From NCBI GenBank assembly GCA_905236085.1, contig CAJOOD010000008.1, positions 1-5,434 of the forward strand: a stretch of DNA of 5,434 nt, written 5' to 3'. The notes under the pieces were generated by a model that searched no databases, was not told the DNA's origin, and worked only from the letters and a program-made list of their open reading frames with translations. Every line of letters starts with the position of its first letter. Position 1 is the first letter of the stretch. The position numbers were made by a program, and so were the translations under genes. The stretch is from an uncultured Bacilli bacterium. Its GTDB lineage: Bacteria; Bacillota_I; Bacilli_A; RFN20; CAG-826. Shown piece after piece: positions 5,274 to 5,434 of this stretch.

Positions 5274-5434
5274 ATGTCAAACAATAAAGACAGAGTTTGC
5301 ATTATTGGCGGTGGTCCCGCTGGTTTAGCCGCGGCTATGTACTTAGAGAAAAAAGGTTACACCAATTATGCAATTTATGAAAAATTAAACAGAGTAGGTG
5401 GCAAATGTTTTTCACCAAAACTCAAAGTAGTTCA
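5274..5434 (+). CDS. FAD-dependent oxidoreductase, N-terminal part (runs off the window)
   Basis: Only the first 53 codons are present. The translation begins MSNNKDRVCIIGGGPAGLAA, with the FAD-binding Rossmann loop GGGPAG at residues 12-17. A strand with Glu at 37 (AIYEK) would bind the ribose of FAD, and a second FAD-contact motif R42-V-G-G-K-C follows. This GxGxxG...E...GGK/R pattern is typical of the amine-oxidase/flavin-monooxygenase-like NAD(P)/FAD oxidoreductases. Substrate and exact family cannot be told from this fragment, since the substrate domain is missing. The gene has its own strong promoter and ribosome binding site and does not appear to be part of an operon with the S41 lipoprotein upstream. 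Confidence 0.8.
   Translation, partial: MSNNKDRVCIIGGGPAGLAAAMYLEKKGYTNYAIYEKLNRVGGKCFSPKLKVV

Overview
The window comes from an AT-rich (low-G+C) bacterium, most likely an anaerobic member of the Bacillota/Mollicutes-related lineages such as gut Bacilli or Erysipelotrichia. This rests on the strong A/T codon bias, sigma-A-like promoters with near-consensus TATAAT boxes, AGGAGG-type ribosome binding sites, a lipoprotein-type S41 protease and an Nfn-type flavoprotein pair. The Trp codons I checked are TGG and all four complete genes end in TAA or TAG, so the standard bacterial code fits and there is no sign of TGA-as-Trp. The placement is inference; no rRNA or other marker gene is present.

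Layout. Bases 1-89 hold an inverted repeat (probably the terminator of an upstream gene) followed by a promoter-like TATAAT. Bases 90-2404 are a two-gene operon: nfnA-like (FAD, NAD and [2Fe-2S] subunit) and nfnB/gltA-like (two Fe-S motifs, FAD and NADPH subunit), separated by 2 nt. Together these should form an NADH-dependent ferredoxin:NADP+ oxidoreductase (Nfn), which bifurcates electrons between NADPH, NAD+ and ferredoxin. A hairpin at 2424-2451 ends the operon and doubles as the last codons of the convergent gene.

On the minus strand (2433-3305) lies a two-domain protein: an N-terminal ASCH (PUA-like) domain with an intact GxKxxExR motif fused to a C-terminal GNAT acetyltransferase. A 165-bp divergent spacer separates it from a plus-strand lipoprotein (3471-5177) with an N-terminal copper-amine-oxidase-like/stalk region and a C-terminal S41 peptidase domain that carries an EF-hand-like calcium loop.

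At the right edge, a strong promoter (TTAACA-17-TATAAT with extended TG) whose -10 box sits inside a palindrome drives a partial FAD-dependent oxidoreductase gene that runs off the window.

Apart from the nfn pair, the genes are not obviously one pathway. I see no mobile element, CRISPR array, tRNA or rRNA. The best leads are the ASCH-GNAT fusion and the palindromic operator-like promoter; neither proves a new system.
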